A stretch of DNA of 64,000 nucleotides from Tragulus kanchil (GCA_022376925.1 JAIOJX010000004.1:173319501-173383500); one strand, 5' to 3'; positions 22,938 to 35,259 are shown, numbered from the stretch's first letter. Numbers and translations: made by a program. Notes: generated by a model from the sequence alone, not told the origin.

Positions 22938-23717
22938 CTCAAGAGGGTTGCTTTCCCCTCCCCTCCCCAGGCATAAGAGGGTTTTTCTTCCTGTTCACTG
23001 AGAGAACCGGATGGGATTCCTGGAGGTAAAACCCCAAACTATGGGGCCCTCCCCTTTAGACTGGCCCCTAGGAGTTTGTAACTTAGGGTCTTCGCTGCTG
23101 AGACGCCACCAGGTTGTTGAAGTTATGGTCTAAGCGTTCCTGCCACTAACCCGTTGCCCAACTTCTGCGTCTGGCAAGGTGACTCTCTGGAGCCGCCTGT
23201 CTGTCTGGGCAGCCTCCTGCCTCCGTTCCCTGACCTGCCAGGCACCAGCCTCTCGGGGGGGCCCTGGTTGTCTGGCAGCAAAGATATCGTCCCTGCTGAG
23301 TGAGGAGCTTCCTGTCTGCTCGGGCAGCACCCGCCTCACAGCCCTGGTGTGCACCGTCCCTGAGAGGGGCAGGGCTGGGGTCCTAGGAGCCCTGGGAGCC
23401 AGCTCCCCCAGGCCAGGCCGTGAGGAAGCGCTCCTTCCGTGTGTGCTGACTGACTGAAGGAAGGCTTGCACAGGCCAGCTCTGGACAGACTCTGCCCAGA
23501 GCAGCTTCTCAGCTGAGCCACTTGGAGGAGTTTGGCTCAACCTGGAGGCGTAAGAGCCCCACCCACTTCCTCCGTCCACTTGGAAAGTCAGCTGCACCAC
23601 AATCAGGTCCCACACTTCTTTGGCTTTCCAAGGTTCCCCACTCCCCTTAACAAAATAATAAAATGCAGAATAGTCCAAAACACCCACATCTATATAACTC
23701 ATTATACATTTTCCCAA

Positions 23718-23745
23718 AGTAAAAAAATAATAATAATAATAAGAG
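23718..23745. repeat. (TAA)n microsatellite (recurs at 24873-24900)
   Basis: About seven AAT/TAA units following an A-run and leading into an A-rich stretch. The same length is seen in both copies of duplication 8. Confidence 0.8.
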
Positions 23746-24924
23746 GAAAAAAAAGGAAAAGAGTTCTCCTTAATCACCTTTCATACTTCCATTAACAACA
23801 TCAAAGCGATTGGGTCTGGAAAAGCAATCTCAATCATAGTCATCTTGGAAGAAGTTGATGAAGAATGCAAAGACAATTAAAACCTTTATCTCTCATTAAT
23901 GTTTTCTGCTCCTAAGACCCTGCCACCAACAGAGTTGGAGAACGTGAATGACCGGCATCACGACTTCTCAGTGCTGGGCGAGGTCTTCCCCAGCTGGGCG
24001 CGCATCTCTGGGAGCGGGGCCACATCCTCCTCCCGTGGTGCCCCATGCCTCCCCAAGCTGGGACCACAGGAGGTGCTCGATGCATGTTGTATCTCAAGAG
24101 GGTTGCTTTCCCCTCCCCTCCCCAGGCATAAGAGGGTTTTTCTTCCTGTTCACTGAGAGAACCGGATGGGATTCCTGGAGGTAAAACCCCAAACTATGGG
24201 GCCCTCCCCTTTAGACTGGCCCCTAGGAGTTTGTAACTTAGGGTCTTCGCTGCTGAGACGCCACCAGGTTGTTGAAGTTATGGTCTAAGCGTTCCTGCCA
24301 CTAACCCGTTGCCCAACTTCTGCGTCTGGCAAGGTGACTCTCTGGAGCCGCCTGTCTGTCTGGGCAGCCTCCTGCCTCCGTTCCCTGACCTGCCAGGCAC
24401 CAGCCTCTCGGGGGGGCCCTGGTTGTCTGGCAGCAAAGATATCGTCCCTGCTGAGTGAGGAGCTTCCTGTCTGCTCGGGCAGCACCCGCCTCACAGCCCT
24501 GGTGTGCACCGTCCCTGAGAGGGGCAGGGCTGGGGTCCTAGGAGCCCTGGGAGCCAGCTCCCCCAGGCCAGGCCGTGAGGAAGCGCTCCTTCCGTGTGTG
24601 CTGACTGACTGAAGGAAGGCTTGCACAGGCCAGCTCTGGACAGACTCTGCCCAGAGCAGCTTCTCAGCTGAGCCACTTGGAGGAGTTTGGCTCAACCTGG
24701 AGGCGTAAGAGCCCCACCCACTTCCTCCGTCCACTTGGAAAGTCAGCTGCACCACAATCAGGTCCCACACTTCTTTGGCTTTCCAAGGTTCCCCACTCCC
24801 CTTAACAAAATAATAAAATGCAGAATAGTCCAAAACACCCACATCTATATAACTCATTATACATTTTCCCAAAGTAAAAAAATAATAATAATAATAAGAG
24901 GAAAAAAAAGGAAAAGAGTTCTCC

Positions 24925-25090
24925 TTAATCACCTTTCATACTTCCATTAACAACATCAAAGCGATTGGGTCTGGAAAAAGCAATCTCAATCATAGTCATC
25001 TTGGAAGAAGTTGATGAAGAATGCAAAGACATTTGAATTTCAAAGCCCAGCCTTTATCTCTCATTAATGTTTTCTGCTCCCCTAAGACCC
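24925..25090. promoter_or_regulatory. AT-rich candidate conserved element (degraded twin 23770-23925)
   Basis: Contains CCATTAACAACATCAAAGCG, GCAATCTCAATCATAGTC, GACATTTGAATTTCAAAGC and CATTAATGTTTTC. The upstream copy ends in the error-rich tail of duplication 8 and lacks about 10 bp in the middle, so this downstream copy should be trusted. Confidence 0.38.
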
Positions 25091-25246
25091 TGCCACCACC
25101 AGCAGGGAGTTGGAGAACGTGAATGACCGGCATCACGCGCACTCTCAAGCGGTCGCTGCCAGCGGGTGGGAGCCCCTCCGCTGGACCTCCTCTGCACCTC
25201 CACCCGCCTCTAACCCTGGAATGCTTAGACTCGCATATCTGAGCGG

Positions 25247-27547
25247 CCTCTTTCCTGTTTGTCAGCAGCTGTGGGGGGCCCGTCCAGTGCACGGGGGAGG
25301 CATGAGGCTTGTCGGATGGAGCACCTATTAGGATCTGGTCGGTCCAGCAGGGAGACAGACCCAAGTCACGGCACATTGCCCCAGGGGACAGTGTCCACAC
25401 ATCGAGGAGGCGGGTTCCTGGGCTCGGGCACCGATGGGTGCGTTTTCTCCAGCAGGTGTGCAGGGTGGAGGGAGCATGCTGCCCGAAGGCACTGACCGTC
25501 CCCGAGGCCGTCAGGGCTGTATGGGTCCCGCAGGCGCCTGTGGACACCCACGGACAGTGGTGGACACAGCAGCACGCCCAGCGTGGCCTGTAAAGCCCCT
25601 TCTTTCCATCTCCCTGCTCTGGAGGGTCTGCCTCATGCAGGGCACCTCGTGCATGCGGCCTCCAGCACCCGTCCCCGCCGGCCCCTGCAAGAGGCGCAGC
25701 TCCTGAAACCAGCCGCCTGGCAGGGACAGCCACCACTGCCGAGGGCACTGCATGAGCGGGCTTCTGCGATGGAGTAGGGGTGCTCTAGGAGGACAGCTTG
25801 TGGATAGATGTCTCCCAGGACGCCTTAGGAGTCCCTTCCATTCCGTCCAGCCCCCAGGGCAAGGAGGGGACTCTTGAAGAGAGGCTCAGAGGCAGGGGCC
25901 TCAGAGATGCTCTGAGAGGGGGTTGTGTCAGAGTGACCGGAGGAGGGTGGGGCTTGACCACACAGGTGCCCCGCCACACCTGCACCTGCTGAGTCTGAGC
26001 TGCAGGGAGGGCCCGTGCGGCCAGGCCGGGAGTTGCTGCTGTTGAGCGGCCGCGGTGCAGAAGCCGCTTGTCTGCAGGGAGGGGTGGCTGCAGGCGCCGT
26101 CCTGGGCTGGCTCGAGGGGCCGCCTTGGAGAGCCACTGGCGGTTATGCTCCGGGGGGCGGGGAGGCTGGCTCCCTGCACACCTGGCCAGGTGCCGCCCCT
26201 GGAGTTGTCCCAGCACCTGCCCAGGAGCCCTGCAGAGTGGACTGGGCGGTGCTGGCGCTCGCCCGGGCTCACACGTGGAGCAGTGGGCTCCTTTACAGGC
26301 TGCGCGAGAGCCTTCCGGGGCCGGCTTCAGGCTCAGCGCGTGTCTCCAGGAGGCTACCCCCCGGGCCCCCGGGCGCCGGAGAGCCTTCTCAGCCCCTCTT
26401 TCCTGTTTGTCAGCAGCTGTGGGGCCCGTCCAGTGCACGGGGAGGCATGAGGCTTGTCGGATGGAGCACCTATTAGGATCTGGTCGGTCCAGCAGAGACA
26501 GACCCAAGTCACGGCACATTGCCCCAGGGACAGTGTCCACACATCGAGGAGGCGGGTTCCTGGGCTCGGGCACCGATGGGTGCGTTTTCTCCAGCAGGTG
26601 TGCAGGGTGGAGGGAGCATGCTGCCCGAAGGCACTGACCGTCCCCGAGGCCGTCAGGGCTGTATGGGTCCCGCAGGCGCCTGTGGACACCCACGGACAGT
26701 GGTGGACACAGCAGCACGCCCAGCGTGGCCTGTAAAGCCCCTTCTTTCCATCTCCCTGCTCTGGAGGGTCTGCCTCATGCAGGGCACCTCGTGCATGCGG
26801 CCTCCAGCACCCGTCCCCGCCGGCCCCTGCAAGAGGCGCAGCTCCTGAAACCAGCCGCCTGGCAGGGACAGCCACCACTGCCGAGGGCACTGCATGAGCG
26901 GGCTTCTGCGATGGAGTAGGGGTGCTCTAGGAGGACAGCTTGTGGATAGATGTCTCCCAGGACGCCTTAGGAGTCCCTTCCATTCCGTCCAGCCCCCAGG
27001 GCAAGGAGGGGACTCTTGAAGAGAGGCTCAGAGGCAGGGGCCTCAGAGATGCTCTGAGAGGGGGTTGTGTCAGAGTGACCGGAGGAGGGTGGGGCTTGAC
27101 CACACAGGTGCCCCGCCACACCTGCACCTGCTGAGTCTGAGCTGCAGGGAGGGCCCGTGCGGCCAGGCCGGGAGTTGCTGCTGTTGAGCGGCCGCGGTGC
27201 AGAAGCCGCTTGTCTGCAGGGAGGGGTGGCTGCAGGCGCCGTCCTGGGCTGGCTCGAGGGGCCGCCTTGGAGAGCCACTGGCGGTTATGCTCCGGGGGGC
27301 GGGGAGGCTGGCTCCCTGCACACCTGGCCAGGTGCCGCCCCTGGAGTTGTCCCAGCACCTGCCCAGGAGCCCTGCAGAGTGGACTGGGCGGTGCTGGCGC
27401 TCGCCCGGGCTCACACGTGGAGAGCAGTGGGCTCCCTTTACAGGCTGCGCGGCGAGAGCCTTCCGGGGGCCGGCTTCAGGCTCAGCGCGGCGTGTCTCCA
27501 GGAGGCTCCGGGGCAGGTCTGCCCCCGGGGCTCCAGGCGGCTCAGCC
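25247..27547. repeat. Tandem duplication 9 (offset 1142-1148 bp)
   Basis: Copy 1 is 25247-26390 and copy 2 26395-27547. Six bases are missing from the first 130 bp of copy 2 and several from the last 130 bp of copy 1, so both junction-facing ends are degraded. Confidence 0.95.
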
Positions 27548-29402
27548 CAAACCTGAGGGGCTCTATCCCCCTCCTGCCACATAAAGGAATCGAGAAGACC
27601 CGTTTCTTGTCGAAAGCCACATCAGAACTTTGCTGGGCGGCAAGAGTTGCCCCCCAGAGATCTCACCCTGGGAGGTGTCTCCCTTTAAAATGTAGGTGTT
27701 GATCATCATAGCTGAAATGAGCACCATGGGTTTATTTAAACGTGGGCACAGTGAATGGGTCTCCCCCAGTGGAGTGGGGGCGCATGGTCTTACCGCTGGA
27801 GGAGGGGCTGAGGGGGATGCCCAGGGGTCAGGCCTGAGCCCCCAACGGAGGGCCGGGGTGGGCCGTCCGTGTAGACCACAGCTGGGCCACCCGAGGTCCT
27901 CACCCTCTCTCAGGGTGGGAGCCCTCCGTTGGGAGAGGGACTTGTCGGCCGAGTAGGGTCTTGGGAGGGGTCTGCGTTTTTTCTTTTCAATTTTATTTAT
28001 TTATTGGCTATTCTGGGTTTTCACTGTTCTCTAGTTGCAGGGCGTGGGGGCTACTCTCTAGGTGAGGTGAGCAGGCTTCTTGTTGCGGTGACTTCTCTTG
28101 TGGAACTCGGGCTCTAGGGCACACGGACTTCAGTAGTTCTGGCACGTGGGCTCCGCAGCTGTGGCTCACGGGCTTAGCTACTCCGCAGCACGTGGGATCT
28201 TCCTGGATCAGGGATCAAATCCATGTCTCCTGCATTGACCGGCAAGCTCTTTACCACTGAGCTACCAGGGAGGCCCAGGGTCTGTGTTTTCACTGCGGGC
28301 CTCGTGGAGCAGCGGGGGTGGCCCTTCTGCAGGGAGGGGTGGCTGCAGGCGCCGTCCTGGGCTGGCTCGAGGCCGCCTTGAGAGCCACTGGCGGTTATGC
28401 TCCGGGGGGCGGGGAGGCTGGCTCCCTGCACACCTGGCCAGGTGCCGCCCCTGGAGTTGTCCCAGCACCTGCCCAGGAGCCCTGCAGAGTGGACTGGGCG
28501 GTGCTGGCGCTCGCCCGGGCTCACACGTGGAGAGCAGTGGGCTCCCTTTACAGGCTGCGCGGCGAGAGCCTTCCGGGGGCCGGCTTCAGGCTCAGCGCGG
28601 CGTGTCTCCAGGAGGCTCCGGGGCAGGTCTGCCCCCGGGGCTCCAGGCGGCTCAGCCCAAACCTGAGGGGCTCTATCCCCCTCCTGCCACATAAAGGAAT
28701 CGAGAAGACCCGTTTCTTGTCGAAAGCCACATCAGAACTTTGCTGGGCGGCAAGAGTTGCCCCCCAGAGATCTCACCCTGGGAGGTGTCTCCCTTTAAAA
28801 TGTAGGTGTTGATCATCATAGCTGAAATGAGCACCATGGGTTTATTTAAACGTGGGCACAGTGAATGGGTCTCCCCCAGTGGAGTGGGGGCGCATGGTCT
28901 TACCGCTGGAGGAGGGGCTGAGGGGGATGCCCAGGGGTCAGGCCTGAGCCCCCAACGGAGGGCCGGGGTGGGCCGTCCGTGTAGACCACAGCTGGGCCAC
29001 CCGAGGTCCTCACCCTCTCTCAGGGTGGGAGCCCTCCGTTGGGAGAGGGACTTGTCGGCCGAGTAGGGTCTTGGGAGGGGTCTGCGTTTTTTCTTTTCAA
29101 TTTTATTTATTTATTGGCTATTCTGGGTTTTCACTGTTCTCTAGTTGCAGGGCGTGGGGGCTACTCTCTAGGTGAGGTGAGCAGGCTTCTTGTTGCGGTG
29201 ACTTCTCTTGTGGAACTCGGGCTCTAGGGCACACGGACTTCAGTAGTTCTGGCACGTGGGCTCCGCAGCTGTGGCTCACGGGCTTAGCTACTCCGCAGCA
29301 CGTGGGATCTTCCTGGATCAGGGATCAAATCCATGTCTCCTGCATTGACCGGCAAGCTCTTTACCACTGAGCTACCAGGGAGGCCCAGGGTCTGTGTTTT
29401 CA
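27213..29402. repeat. Tandem duplication 10 (offset 1110-1113 bp)
   Basis: Copy 1 is 27213-28292 and copy 2 28326-29402, with 33 bp between. Three bases are lost near the start of copy 2. The unit carries a full-length CHR-2-type SINE. Its ends overlap duplications 9 and 11. Confidence 0.95.
27975..28277 (-). mobile_element. CHR-2-type SINE (recurs at 29085-29387; end again at 30397-30472)
   Basis: A full-length antisense element of about 300 bp with T-rich start, GTGGGATCTTCCTGGATCAG and the end GAGCTACCAGGGAGGCCC. Flanking GGGTCTGCGTTTT and GGGTCTGTGTTTT look like a target-site duplication with one mismatch. The repeats come from duplications 10 and 11. Confidence 0.85.
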
Positions 29403-31486
29403 TGGAAAGCATGGTAAACACCATGCAAGGAGGACAGGGCCCGGCCTGCACCAGGAATCCTAGAATGTGACCACAGCCCCGTCAGACGTCTCCTTGCTGG
29501 CCTCCTGGTGCTAAAGAGAAACCGGGGCCTCTGGGAGCCTCCAGGCACTCCCAGCAGGGCTCGAGGCAGGAGCGCAGGCCGTCTGTCTCTGGAGCCGGTG
29601 CTCCTGCAGAGAACTGTGATGCCCGTTGTCTGCCAGGCCTTCCTCCATCACCAGGACCCAGAGAGCCGAGCGGAAGGCCTTCCTCCATCACCAGGGGCCC
29701 AGAGAGCCGAGCTGAAGACCTTCCTCCATCACCGGGACCCAGAGAGCCGAGCTGAAGGCCTTTTTCCATCACCGGGTGCCCAGAGAGCCGAGCTGAAGGC
29801 CTTCCTCCATCATTGGGGACCCAGAGAGCCGAGCGAAAGGCCTTCCTCCATCATTGGGGACCCAGAGAGCCGAGCTGAAGGCCTTCCTCCATCACCGGGG
29901 CCCAGAGAACTGAACTGAAGGCAGACCGCACATGTGTTCGCAAAACTAACCTCTGAAAATGCCTCCTGGGGCTGGTCCTCTGCCTCCTGCTCCACACAGA
30001 GAGAGAAGCCCTGAGCAGAGGCTTGGGGTGGGCCCCTTTTTGAACTTTGGGGGTATTTGCCCTCGTGTTTCTTGGAGGACCTGGAGGGGCATCAGTCAGG
30101 ACTCCCCTCACGCCTCCCCACCCACCCCCGCCACGGTGCTGACAGCCGGGAAAGGCCTTCGGGCCCTCAGAATTAACGTGAAGCCTTGGTTAGCCAGTGG
30201 TTGGCGTCTGAACTCGGCCTGGCTGTTTGGAAAGCACTTTAGTGAGATTGTTTCTGTGATCTGCCCTTTGGGCCGGGACGACAGTGGTGGTGGTGGTGAT
30301 GGTGACTGCCAGGAACGACCTGGAGGAACCACAGTCGAGTCCCCTCGGGGCCACCATGCCCGCTCCCCGGGGGCCCTCATACCAGCCGCTTTCTTGCCTG
30401 GATCAGGGATCAAATCCATGTCTCCTGCATTGACCGGCAAGCTCTTTACCACTGAGCTACCAGGGAGGCCCAGGGTCTGTGTTTTCATGGAAAGCATGGT
30501 AAACACCATGCAAGGAGGACAGGGCCCGGCCTGCACCAGGAATCCTAGAATGTGACCACAGCCCCGTCAGACGTCTCCTTGCTGGCCTCCTGGTGCTAAA
30601 GAGAAGCCGGGGCCTCTGGGAGCCTCCAGGCACTCCCAGCAGGGCTCGAGGCAGGAGCGCAGGCCGTCTGTCTCTGGAGCCGGTGCTCCTGCAGAGAACT
30701 GTGATGCCCGTTGTCTGCCAGGCCTTCCTCCATCACCAGGACCCAGAGAGCCGAGCGGAAGGCCTTCCTCCATCACCAGGGGCCCAGAGAGCCGAGCTGA
30801 AGACCTTCCTCCATCACCGGGACCCAGAGAGCCGAGCTGAAGGCCTTTTTCCATCACCGGGTGCCCAGAGAGCCGAGCTGAAGGCCTTCCTCCATCATTG
30901 GGGACCCAGAGAGCCGAGCGAAAGGCCTTCCTCCATCATTGGGGACCCAGAGAGCCGAGCTGAAGGCCTTCCTCCATCACCGGGGCCCAGAGAACTGAAC
31001 TGAAGGCAGACCGCACATGTGTTCGCAAAACTAACCTCTGAAAATGCCTCCTGGGGCTGGTCCTCTGCCTCCTGCTCCACACAGAGAGAGAAGCCCTGAG
31101 CAGAGGCTTGGGGTGGGCCCCTTTTTGAACTTTGGGGGTATTTGCCCTCGTGTTTCTTGGAGGACCTGGAGGGGCATCAGTCAGGACTCCCCTCTCCACG
31201 CCTCCCCCACCCACCCCCGCCACGGTGCTGACAGCCGGGAAAGGCCTTCGGGCCCTCAGAATTAACGTGAAGCCTTGGTTAGCCAGTGGTTGGCGTCTGA
31301 ACTCGGCCTGGCTGTTTGGAAAGCACTTTAGTGAGATTGTTTCTGTGATCTGCCCTTTGGGCCGGGACGACAGTGGTGGTGGTGGTGATGGTGACTGCCA
31401 GGAACGACCTGGAGGAACCACAGTCGAGTCCCCTCGGGGCCACCATGCCCGCTCCCCGGGGGCCCTCATACCAGCCGCTTTCTTGC
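29312..31486. repeat. Tandem duplication 11 (offset 1085-1090 bp)
   Basis: Copy 1 is 29312-30396 and copy 2 30397-31486, abutting. Copy 1 is 5 bp shorter near 30110. Copy 2 starts inside a SINE, so only the SINE's end follows the junction. It contains a 41-bp minisatellite. Confidence 0.95.
29637..29921. repeat. Minisatellite, seven units of 40-41 bp (recurs at 30722-31006)
   Basis: Units contain CCTTCCTCCATCAC, a variable GGG/GAC spacer, CCAGAGAGCCGAGC and TGAAGG. Unit starts (TCCTCCATC or variant) are near 29641, 29681, 29722, 29762, 29803, 29844 and 29885. The unit is not a multiple of three and the open frames across it are incidental. Repeated by duplication 11. Confidence 0.9.
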
Positions 31487-31907
31487 TGGGGAGAGACTCA
31501 TCCGCAGGTGCTGGGCCACCAGGCGCCCCCTCATCCCCAAGGCCCCGCGTGGCTTGTTGCCCTGTGGCCTCCCCCTCATAGCTGCCTCACTGCCTGGGCC
31601 TCTGCCCGGGCCGCTGACCCTCCCCGTCTCATCCTCAGAGGACACCTGGGCTGGGAGCCCGTTTCAAGCAGGACCTTGTTTCTGTTATGAGGTGAGGCCT
31701 CGGGTCAGCACTTGTACCTGGTTGGTTGTACAGATAAGGGTTTCCTAATTCAGTCAAGGAATTTAGGAAAAAGAAGCAGGAGGACTGTAGAAAACCAAGT
31801 CAGTGAAAACTCAAAGTAGGGGAAAAAACAGCTATGTGAGAGGGAGAGTTGACTATGGATTTTGGAGACGCGTCATTTAAATACAAGTACAAGTTAATTT
31901 GGGGGGC

Positions 31908-32075
31908 GTGCCAGGTGGCTCAGTGGTCGAGAACCCACCTGCCAGGGCAGCAGAAGGGAAGGCAATGGCAGCCCACCCAGTGGTCTTGCCTGGAGGACCC
32001 CACCCACAGAGGAGCCGGGCGGGCTGCAGCCCACGGGGACGCAGGGAGAGACAACTTGGGGCCAAACAGCAACAG
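31908..32075 (+). mobile_element. Bov-tA SINE (recurs at 33015-33182)
   Basis: Forward orientation: AGGTGGCTCAGTGGTCGAGA, AATGGCAGCCCACCCAGTGG, GGAGCCGGGCGGGCTGCAGC. A decayed Bov-tA. Repeated by duplication 12, whose boundary falls at its start. Confidence 0.83.
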
Positions 32076-34093
32076 AAGTGAGTGTAGACACTTCCCCTGG
32101 GGGTGGTGTGCAGAGGATCAGCAGGAAAGCTCCTGGGACCTTGCACACCAGCCCTTCTCCTGACCCGTCACCCCCGCATGACCCTGCTTTGGGTTCATAA
32201 GGGTTTGGGTGCAAGTAATGAGGGGGTGGGCTTCCCTGGTGGCTCCGTGGAAAAGCATCCACCTGCCGGGCAGGAGCCCTAGGAGACACGGGTTTGGTCC
32301 CTGGATCAGGAAGATCCCCTGGAGGATCCTGGACATGGCAGCCCACTCCAGTATGCTTGCGGCATCATCTTGTAAACAGAAGAGCCTGGAGGGCCGCCGT
32401 CCACGGGGCCGCCAGGAGCCGGACACGACTGAAGTTGGTGTGCACGCACGCACGCATCGGGGGAAAAGTGTCTCCAGGAAAGATCGTCCTGGTGACGAGC
32501 TTGGTCCTGTGCTTGAGCCACAAAAGAGCCGACGCGTGCTTGGCTGTGCTCGCAGCCAGGGCAGTGGAATGTGGTCCCTCTGTGTAGAAGGCAGGGGCGG
32601 CTGGCTGCTGGCAGTGGCTGCAAGTCCAGGGAAGCAGCCTGGGGGTGGGCAGCCTGCAGGAAGCCCGGGAGGGAGTGGGGCAGGAAGGACATAGGGGAGG
32701 GAGCCACCAGCTGCGGCTCCCGCCAGGGGAAGGAGAATGCGGGGTGATGGAGTGATGCTCCAAGCACCCGGGCTGCTGCCCTCGGGAGAGCGCTCCCGGC
32801 CAGCTCCGGGGAGACCAGGCAAGGGACGCGAGACAATCAGAAGGGGCCACCCGTCCCTTAATTCTTGCTATGTTTCCCGTTTCCAAAGGGGCCAAGTGAA
32901 TTTGGAAACGGGAGGCACTGCCCCGGGAGGGCCCAGCAGTGGCCCTGCATGGAGGGTCCCCCGGGCGCTCCCCCACTTGCCTGTGTGGGGAGCGACCCGT
33001 ATGAAGGAAGGCAGTGGCCAGGTGGCTCAGTGGTCGAGAACCCACCTGCCAGGGCAGCAGAAGGGAAGGCAATGGCAGCCCACCCAGTGGTCTTGCCTGG
33101 AGGACCCCACCCACAGAGGAGCCGGGCGGGCTGCAGCCCACGGGGACGCAGGGAGAGACAACTTGGGGCCAAACAGCAACAGAAGTGAGTGTAGACACTT
33201 CCCCTGGGGGTGGTGTGCAGAGGATCAGCAGGAAAGCTCCTGGGACCTTGCACACCAGCCCTTCTCCTGACCCGTCACCCCCGCATGACCCTGCTTTGGG
33301 TTCATAAGGGTTTGGGTGCAAGTAATGAGGGTGGGCTTCCCTGGTGGCTCCGTGGAAAAGCATCCACCTGCCGGGCAGGAGCCCTAGGAGACACGGGTTT
33401 GGTCCCTGGATCAGGAAGATCCCCTGGAGGATCCTGGACATGGCAGCCCACTCCAGTATGCTTGCGGCATCATCTTGTAAACAGAAGAGCCTGGAGGGCC
33501 GCCGTCCACGGGGCCGCCAGGAGCCGGACACGACTGAAGTTGGTGTGCACGCACGCACGCATCGGGGGAAAAGTGTCTCCAGGAAAGATCGTCCTGGTGA
33601 CGAGCTTGGTCCTGTGCTTGAGCCACAAAAGAGCCGACGCGTGCTTGGCTGTGCTCGCAGCCAGGGCAGTGGAATGTGGTCCCTCTGTGTAGAAGGCAGG
33701 GGCGGCTGGCTGCTGGCAGTGGCTGCAAGTCCAGGGAAGCAGCCTGGGGGTGGGCAGCCTGCAGGAAGCCCGGGAGGGAGTGGGGCAGGAAGGACATAGG
33801 GGAGGGAGCCACCAGCTGCGGCTCCCGCCAGGGGAAGGAGAATGCGGGGTGATGGAGTGATGCTCCAAGCACCCGGGCTGCTGCCCTCGGGAGAGCGCTC
33901 CCGGCCAGCTCCGGGGAGACCAGGCAAGGGACGCGAGACAATCAGAAGGGGCCACCCGTCCCTTAATTCTTGCTATGTTTCCCGTTTCCAAAGGGGCCAA
34001 GTGAATTTGGAAACGGGAGGCACTGCCCCGGGAGGGCCCAGCAGTGGCCCTGCATGGAGGGTCCCCCGGGCGCTCCCCCACTTGCCTGTGTGG
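31910..34093. repeat. Tandem duplication 12 (offset 1105-1107 bp)
   Basis: Copy 1 is 31910-32988 and copy 2 33017-34093, with 28 bp between. Copy 2 has two fewer G in one G run. Two Bov-tA SINEs lie in each copy. Confidence 0.95.
32228..32455 (+). mobile_element. Bov-tA SINE (recurs at 33333-33555)
   Basis: Starts GGGCTTCCCTGGTGGCTCCG, with ACACGGGTTTGGTCCCTGG and the end GGACACGACTGAAG, followed by a (GCAC)n stretch that may be its simple-repeat tail. Repeated by duplication 12. Confidence 0.88.
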
Positions 34094-34129
34094 CGACCGC
34101 TTCGCAGAGAGAGCCCAGCAGTTCCGAGC

Positions 34130-34335
34130 CCCGTAATGCGTGATAAATCCCAATATTTCTGCCATTAAACAATAGCATCACGAGGGCTGAATTGCCACCT
34201 GCAATGAGTAAATTAAATATTGACGATTTCATTGACTGTTAGATTTAATTTGGAGCCATCTTGCTGGGGCCGTAATGGGCTGGCGATGACTTGGTGTTTA
34301 ATCCCGCTGTCATCCCGTTAGGAGCTGAGTAATGA
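34130..34335. promoter_or_regulatory. AT-rich candidate conserved element
   Basis: Contains GCGTGATAAATCCC, CATTAAACAATAGCATC (SOX-like), GTAAATTAAATATTGACG, GATTTAATTTGG and GGTGTTTAATCCC (paired-like TAATCC). About 200 bp, single copy, just after duplication 12. Confidence 0.45.
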
Positions 34336-34624
34336 GGAAAAGATGCACTCGCGAGGCTGACCCAGTCCTGAGGCTCAGGCCCCAGGTCAGGCCTCCGCCC
34401 CATCAATCTGGCGCCCCTGTGGTGCCCAGCTCTGCTCTCCGTCTCAGCAGCCCCTCCTCTGGCTCCTCCCCCACTGCTCCCGGGAGATCCTGCCGCCGGG
34501 AGCCTGCCTCTCGGCCCTCAGGGCCAACCTGTTGGCACTTTGCTTCGGGATGTGCCCAGCGCATCCACTGCTGTTTCCTGTATCATCGGGCTTCGTAGTC
34601 CTGTGGTGACAGGTGATTGCCCAG

Positions 34625-34730
34625 ATCTGAAGTCCAGAGAGGCTGAGGACCATCCCGAGGTCACACAGCCAAGGAAAGTGAACAGGACTCTGCACCAGGC
34701 CGTCTAGACCCAGAGCCCCTGCTCCTGACC
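34625..34730 (-). mobile_element. MIR remnant, antisense
   Basis: GAGAGGCTGAGGACCATCCC, GAGGTCACACAGCC and AGACCCAGAGCCCCTGCTCC match the antisense MIR order. Confidence 0.6.
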
Positions 34731-35259
34731 AGGGGCACTGCCACCACCCTCCACCCAGGCAGGCCTGACCCCCCGCTGGCCCGCTGGCCCATCCAGGAGT
34801 TGCTCTGAGCTTAGAGTGACCGTGGCTGCTGGGCTGGAAGCTCCCTTCTGCCCGTCCGCCCGCCCCGTGGCACCGCTGTCCGCTGTGCCACTCACGCCTC
34901 GCCACATGTCGAGATCAGTCCCTTCCTCAAAGCCTGATGGAAGTGCCCCGTCCAGTGCCCGTCCTCCAGGAAGTCGGCCCCGATGCCGCCCGTTCAGTGG
35001 GGGAGAAAGGCTCTTCCCCGGGCACAGCGTGGACGGGCCGCGTCTGGTGTCAGGAGGCCCGGGTGTGGTCCGGCCGGCTGCCTCTTCTCGGTGGCCCCGG
35101 GCGGGTCCCGTCGGCTCTGACCGTCACTGTGCGTGGGGAGGCTGGCTGTGTTTGGGGCTCTTCGGCAGATGGGGAGACGGAGGCTCCGAGTGGCAGGCGC
35201 TTGCCCGTGCTCTGTGCCCCCAGCCCCTGGTTATGCTTTTTGAGAATGTCACCTTTTCC

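Larger units (their letters stand above)
22807..25136. repeat. Tandem duplication 8 (offset 1155 bp)
   Basis: Copy 1 is 22807-23961 and copy 2 23962-25136. The last 120 bp of copy 1 are shortened by several deletions relative to copy 2 (for example CTCCTAAG versus CTCCCCTAAG). It contains a (TAA)n run and an AT-rich island. Confidence 0.95.

Noticed and set aside
29637..29921. CRISPR-like array
   Set aside because: The units are contiguous near-identical repeats with no unique spacers, in a mammalian intron. It is a minisatellite.
32365..33927. 520-codon open frame on the - strand
   Set aside because: It spans the junction of duplication 12, reads through two Bov-tA SINEs and repeats its own C-terminal part in a shifted frame. 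It is created by GC-rich sequence and the duplication, with no recognisable protein family.
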